Shown here: piece after piece, positions 60,301-64,000 of the stretch
How positions within the stretch are numbered: the stretch's first letter is position 1
Layout: every line of letters starts with the position of its first letter
Assembly: GCA_934230325.1 (NCBI GenBank)
Contig: CAKQEP010000001.1
Location: forward strand, 156,093 to 220,092
Reading direction: 5' to 3'
DNA length: 64,000 bases
Source: an uncultured Clostridia bacterium
Lineage (GTDB): Bacteria; Bacillota; Clostridia; Christensenellales; CAG-314
Made by a program: the position numbers and the translations under genes
The notes under the pieces: model-generated
Databases searched by the model: none
What the model was told of the DNA's origin: nothing
Seen by the model: the letters and a program-made list of their open reading frames with translations, nothing else

Positions 60301-63300
60301 CTTTGTCAATATCCGTTTGGTAAAATACGAGTTCTTCCAAATTGTAGCAGTTAAGGAAGGCGTAATCTTTAATATCCGTCAATCTGTCGGGCAAATATAT
60401 CTTTTTGAGCGAATATTGATTGCGGAACGCATACGCAGATATTGTGTTGACAATCGGCGATACTACAAATTCGCCGTTTTGCAAAGGTTTGCCCTCTCCT
60501 TCTTCCAACTGGCCGTACAAGTATATAATATTGTTGCCTGCGGCGTTCTTTATCAAAGGCAAAGTTCCGTCCATAGAATAAGGAGAACCTTCCGCAAGAA
60601 TTACGGTAGTGACAGACGGCGCTTTATCCAAAGCAAGCCCTATATCATAGCAAGATGCCGACATCGTGACCGACGTCAAAGAATAACAATCTTCAAAAAT
60701 ACCAGTTCCAAACGTTATTTTGTCGGTTATCGATTCGGGGAACACTATAGAGGTCAATGCCGTATTTACAAATGCGGCGTTGTTTACGGCTTTGAGAGCG
60801 GCTTTGTTTTCGTTTTGGGGTTTTCCTGCCGCTTCTGCCTCAGCCTTTGTGTAGGTCAAGAAAGTAACAGACGAGAGATTGACGCAACCATAAAAAGCAT
60901 TTGTGCCTATCGTGCCAACGCTTGCGGGAACTACAAAACTCGTCAAAGATACGCAGTTTCTAAATGCATATCCGCCGGTAGAAGTCACTACACCTTCCAT
61001 AATCACCGAAGTGAGTTTAGAGCAGCCGTCAAAAGTATTGTTGGTTATGACCGTAACTTTTTCCGGCAACGTTATGCTTTCCAAAGACGTGCAACCGGAA
61101 AATACATAAGTTCCGCTAAGTTTGGTGACTGATTTGCCCGATACGTCGTCTTTTGCAAATATTACCGTTTTGAGACTCGAGCAATTTTTAAAGGTGTTGT
61201 TGCCGAGAGCGCTAACTTTTGCGCCGATTTCTATGTATTCGAGAGCAGAGTCATCTTCAAAAACACACTTGCCTAACGTGGCCACTGTTTTGGGCATTGA
61301 ATAAGTCACTTTTGTTTCGTCGGTTGCGTCTGCTACGGGTACACCGAAGTTTTTGAGTTTTAGCAATTTAGAAAAAGCGTAATCGCTTATCGTCGTTACT
61401 GCGCTGTTAGCCGTAAAAGCAACCGTTTGCAGTTGAACTTGTTGCACATAGTTTGTATTGAAGTAGAACACGTATTGCCCTATCATCTTTACGCTGTCTG
61501 GTATATTCAATTCGGTAATTGCAAAACAGTTGTAAAAAGTGTATTTAGGCAAATCCGTTATTCTGTTTGGCAACGTCACCGTCGTAAAGGACGGCAACTC
61601 GTTGAATATGTACGCCATAGTAGTCGCAGGCGCTTTTCCCGTGCCGAGCGTCAATATTGTTTTTTCGTTGCCGGACTCAAACTCGATTTCTTTGAGTTTA
61701 GCGCACTTTTCAAACGCATATTGACCTATCGTTTTAACTGTGTTTGGTACAAAAATGTAGGTCAGGTCAGGACAAGAAGAAAACATTCTCGTGCCTATGA
61801 CGGTTGTGCCGGTAGGCAATTCTACTCTTGTCAACTGTCCGCAGTTGTTAAAGACTTGACTTCCGAAACTAATTTCGCCCGATACGCCTTCTTCAAACTT
61901 GAAGGTTTTTATCGAATTGTTGTTGTAAAACGCTTTGTTGTTTATTTTTTTGACTGTTGCGGGAACTATTACGTTGCCGTCGTTTGCCGTGTACATTGCA
62001 GGACAGAACAACAAAGCGATGGGATTTTTGGCTTCGTCAATGCTGTAAAGTATGTTGTCCTTTGTCGTGTAGTTTTGGTTGTTTTCCGCCACCGTTATCG
62101 AGGAAAGCGCAACGCACTTGTCAAAGACGTTTATGTTGCCGTCGGCAGACGCCTGCAACGTCGAGAGCGATGCGGGCAACGCTATTTCTGTGAGCGCGCT
62201 GCAATCGCCAAACGCGTATTCTCCTATCGTTGTGAGTTGGCTGTCGGCAGGTATCGTCACAGATTGAAGTCCCGAGCAGTTGTAAAACGCGTACGCGTCG
62301 ATAATCTTGACGTCGGACTTTAACGTCACCTGAGAAAGGTAAAGTCTGTTTGCAAATATTCTCCTGCTGATTTCTACGAGCGAGTCGGGGGCTTCGTACG
62401 GACCTTCTATGTCGGGGTAGTACGAAATTTTGCTCTTGTCTGCGTTGTACAAAACTTTGTTGTCCAAAACAAAACTTTTGTTGCCGTCGGCAAGAACAAT
62501 CAAAGATATTTTGTCGCCCAAAGACTCTGCAACGTTGAATATCGTCGCGAACTTGCCCAAGTTGAGCGTGGTAACCGTGCTTTCGTAATCGTTGTCTTTG
62601 GTGTCGTTGAATGCGTACGCTTTGTAGTCGAGCGTTTTGGTTTCCCCTTCTCCGCTACTGTTGACCGTGACGGTAGTAAGATAAAGACAGCCGCCAAAAG
62701 CGTGCGCGCCTATCGTCTGAACTCTTTCCGGCAAAACAACGCTCGTCAAACCGATACAACCGTAAAAAGCGCTTTCTTCTATGGTAAGTTTTTTGGCGTC
62801 TGCGGAGTCTAAAAAATCTATCTCCAAAACTTCACCGACGCACTTGTAAAATGCGTTTTTGCTTATCGTGTTGACGTATTCGGGGATAATGACTTTTGTC
62901 AGGTAATGACAGCCCGAAAAAGCGTCTTCTCCTATCGTACTTACGCCGGCAGGTATCGTGTATTCGCCCTCTACGCCTTTGGGACAAAATACCAACGTGT
63001 CGCCTATTTTGTTGGTAACTATGCCGTCAATCGATTTGTAGTCATGAAAATCGGATTTTGTAATATTTATCCTTTTTAAACCTTGACAATAGTTAAAGAT
63101 TGACGTGCTAAACACCTTTAAACGAGCAGGCAAGTTTATTTCTTCTAATTTGCGGCAACCGTAAAATACGTCGCTACCGATAAGAAGTTGTACCGCCGTT
63201 TCGCCTGCGGGAGTTTCTTCAAAAGTGACTTTAGTCACGTAAGAACTAAGGTAAAACGCTCTATCTCTGACGTTTTTGATGGTGTAAGGTATGGTTATTT

Positions 63301-64000
63301 CAGTAAGGCTCGTAGAACTCAACGCTCTGTAACCGATGATTTCTACCGTCCACGTGGTGTATATCGGCGTTTGGTCGTCGTTTTCACCCGTTTGAACCCT
63401 CAAGGAAGAGGGTATCACAAATTTTTGTGACGTCTTGCCTCTTTTCTGCGGCAGATAATTAAATTCGATGCCGCTAATGTCCGACGTCGTGTTGTTGTAA
63501 AACAGTATGCCGTCTTGAGACACGTATCTTCTCTCGTGGTTGCCGCGTACGTAATATACTTCAGTTTCTTCCAAGTTGGCGCAGTTGGAAAACGCGGACC
63601 CTGTGGTATACGCGCCGTTAATACCTAATTCTACACGCTGTATAGAGTCGGGTATGCGTATTTTGGAAAATCCGCAACTTTTGAATGCGTTGCCTTCTAA
63701 TATAACGACATTCATACCGTTATATTTTGCAGGAATAGTGATTTCTTGCAAAAGACCGATGCTATCGTAAGTCCCGATGATGGAAACAGCCTTGTTGCCT
63801 GTGTCTACGTCCTTTGTAGATGCAAATCTGTAAATATCGGCAAAGTATGCGTAAACTTGTATAATGTCGGCATAACCCCAGTTTCCGTATCCGTTGCCGA
63901 ATTGATCGGTTACGCGAGTGCCCGTGCCGTTTCTCTCGGTAAACCAACCCGCAAACGCCTTGACGTCGCTCGGATCTTTGGCTTGCGGAAGTTTAAAGTT
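57338..64000 (-). CDS. Giant BspA-type leucine-rich-repeat surface protein (5' end outside window)
   Basis: 2220 aa visible; the frame stays open to the right edge, so the start is missing. The first ~50 visible residues (LPQAKDPSDVKAFAGWFTER, NGTGTRVTDQFGN) look like a Listeria-Bacteroides/InlB B-type repeat. From about residue 85 the whole protein is BspA-like LRR_5 repeats of about 23 aa with the pattern L..I.IP.SV..IG.YAF..C..L, broken by short islands such as LLFCPAMY and YYPDIEGPY. It ends in HGIKAKIVWNYKAA with no LPXTG, SLH or other anchor seen. Such proteins are exported and used for adhesion or binding in gut bacteria. Confidence 0.92.
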   Translation of the reverse strand, partial: NFKLPQAKDPSDVKAFAGWFTERNGTGTRVTDQFGNGYGNWGYADIIQVYAYFADIYRFASTKDVDTGNKAVSIIGTYDSIGLLQEITIPAKYNGMNVVILEGNAFKSCGFSKIRIPDSIQRVELGINGAYTTGSAFSNCANLEETEVYYVRGNHERRYVSQDGILFYNNTTSDISGIEFNYLPQKRGKTSQKFVIPSSLRVQTGENDDQTPIYTTWTVEIIGYRALSSTSLTEITIPYTIKNVRDRAFYLSSYVTKVTFEETPAGETAVQLLIGSDVFYGCRKLEEINLPARLKVFSTSIFNYCQGLKRINITKSDFHDYKSIDGIVTNKIGDTLVFCPKGVEGEYTIPAGVSTIGEDAFSGCHYLTKVIIPEYVNTISKNAFYKCVGEVLEIDFLDSADAKKLTIEESAFYGCIGLTSVVLPERVQTIGAHAFGGCLYLTTVTVNSSGEGETKTLDYKAYAFNDTKDNDYESTVTTLNLGKFATIFNVAESLGDKISLIVLADGNKSFVLDNKVLYNADKSKISYYPDIEGPYEAPDSLVEISRRIFANRLYLSQVTLKSDVKIIDAYAFYNCSGLQSVTIPADSQLTTIGEYAFGDCSALTEIALPASLSTLQASADGNINVFDKCVALSSITVAENNQNYTTKDNILYSIDEAKNPIALLFCPAMYTANDGNVIVPATVKKINNKAFYNNNSIKTFKFEEGVSGEISFGSQVFNNCGQLTRVELPTGTTVIGTRMFSSCPDLTYIFVPNTVKTIGQYAFEKCAKLKEIEFESGNEKTILTLGTGKAPATTMAYIFNELPSFTTVTLPNRITDLPKYTFYNCFAITELNIPDSVKMIGQYVFYFNTNYVQQVQLQTVAFTANSAVTTISDYAFSKLLKLKNFGVPVADATDETKVTYSMPKTVATLGKCVFEDDSALEYIEIGAKVSALGNNTFKNCSSLKTVIFAKDDVSGKSVTKLSGTYVFSGCTSLESITLPEKVTVITNNTFDGCSKLTSVIMEGVVTSTGGYAFRNCVSLTSFVVPASVGTIGTNAFYGCVNLSSVTFLTYTKAEAEAAGKPQNENKAALKAVNNAAFVNTALTSIVFPESITDKITFGTGIFEDCYSLTSVTMSASCYDIGLALDKAPSVTTVILAEGSPYSMDGTLPLIKNAAGNNIIYLYGQLEEGEGKPLQNGEFVVSPIVNTISAYAFRNQYSLKKIYLPDRLTDIKDYAFLNCYNLEELVFYQTDIDKDTGKIVAVYDENNNLKVAESPALKTIGKYAFAVCEKLNLFKLPASVTSVGEYAFFYCRSFKEITIPARKINFGNFAYAYCGATTLEIEANASGATATLSISMFEGCDNLTTVTLPNAVGFTKIPNAMFKNCSALDKIKVNGETLEEGSALCNLPLSVIAIGTNAFYTSGLTSVNLHSKISTIGSNAFAFCRNLQKVTFEENTTISMLDAMTFYTCTALKEIDLRPLKNLNSMGQSLSGKAFGSCTSLETVYLPESLQFLSVATSGYASTMPFNGFDSCTNLKTVVVSSQIKRIGGWAFNNCSSLTNLYYYENGDYNSELKEGFPDTLETIDGFAFYGTALEKLDLSKIENAEKAQHLGRSAFAFCKNLKEIKFGSKISYLYDAMFESCSSLQVLDLSKTTMTSLGMRMFVNCTNLHTVLLPQTCTSIGQYAFQSCKSLEEIDLVNAKTLGNYIFMGCTNLKTVIVSDKTLTLPDYAFANCNALEDIALPNALRKIGKYAFQNTAITSIVLPPYVSEIGVGVFSGCKNLDSVTIKSKILSSIGTQAFRGCENLKSFTITKSVTSIGAGAFGGCSDIKFVIEEGNTLFSTTPSGALVDQKGTLLGYPTGNATTVDFSGISELGENAFYGNSNLTEVTIPASLEKIDAYAFANCVNLTTVKFESGCTLKTIEERAFEGSGLTSFKLPTTVESIGKYAFANCGKLTEFTFADTENKLTLNSNAFYRSALVNITLPANIVFEAKSTSAFAECNSLLSATVNCDVICTYLFSKCAKLETVTIGNGVTELGASAFRYCESLKTVKLGESLEAIPSYAFGDSGLENITIPASVKAINSYAFNGCSDLVAVNFAQESALQTIDKNAFENSGITSFCIPANVASIGDYAFKECKALQNVTIEESDVQLTLAIGVFMGCNNVSSIVIPERVRINGYWVFEGWTAEQTVNIKNRAEIDVLFRWLGTSDCPKAKMVGMQSILPWWKHGIKAKIVWNYKAA

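Noticed and set aside
60317..61132. A 271-aa plus-strand frame inside the LRR gene
   Set aside because: Shadow of the repeat coding sequence; composition is Arg/Tyr/Cys rich and without domain.
57338..63751. Internal DNA repeats that could suggest a CRISPR array or tandem satellite
   Set aside because: Similarity follows protein-level LRR units of variable spacing in an open frame, without identical direct repeats and unique spacers. No CRISPR was seen anywhere in the window.

Overview
The window is a bacterial chromosome segment of moderate GC content. Almost every gene lies on the minus strand. Three things point to a spore-forming member of the Bacillota, class Clostridia: an intact sigma-K gene with its pro-sequence, the conserved yicC-gmk-rpoZ-coaBC-priA-def-fmt-rsmB-rlmN-rsgA-rpe cluster next to rpmB/asp23/fakA, and a giant BspA-type leucine-rich-repeat protein. 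A gut lineage such as Christensenellales is possible, but that is a guess from gene content and style.

Layout. 1-1.9 kb: an AT-rich accessory patch holding a short repeat fused to a tRNA-Leu 3' end, a DUF262 (GmrS-like) protein and the N-terminal remnant of an EcoRI-type adenine methylase. 1.9-5.1 kb: a ferrous iron uptake operon (feoA-feoA-feoB-Cys-rich protein) with a strong promoter and a palindromic operator, facing a TetR-GNAT pair. 6.4-9.8 kb: fakA, asp23, rpmB and rpe. 9.9-29.9 kb: one long minus-strand run of information-processing and cofactor genes, from lepA down to rsgA, driven by at least two promoters (before lepA and before gatA). 30-32.3 kb: two plus-strand genes for membrane or exported proteins of unknown function. 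32.5-36.6 kb: kbl, tdh, an aminoacetone-oxidase-family flavoprotein and pyrophosphatase. 36.7-47 kb: aspartate kinase, DUF1015, cdaA with a stub of cdaR, a zinc-ribbon protein, a CDF-thyA-folA-phosphoesterase operon, glmM and rpsU. 47-53.5 kb: uvrA, uvrB, coaX and an ECF S component. 53.7-57.3 kb: a Cys-rich peptide, tRNA-Gly, a GNAT, a repeat-rich tRNA-Gln locus, a thioesterase, rnpB and sigK. 57.3-64 kb: the LRR giant, cut off by the right edge.

How genes fit together. lepA, rsgA, def, fmt, rlmN, rsmB, rpsU and rpmB serve translation. priA, pcrA, ligA, uvrA and uvrB serve replication and repair. coaX, coaBC and the ECF component form a pantothenate-to-CoA line. thyA and folA make dTMP and recycle folate. 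tdh, kbl and the flavoprotein handle threonine-derived 2-amino-3-ketobutyrate and possibly aminoacetone. cdaA makes c-di-AMP.

The most unusual observation is a 33-bp repeat that occurs twice. Each copy is fused at the same T-loop position to the 3' end of a different tRNA (Leu at the left edge, Gln at 55 kb). A third, internally deleted copy lies nearby. This looks like the conserved end of a small tRNA-targeting element.
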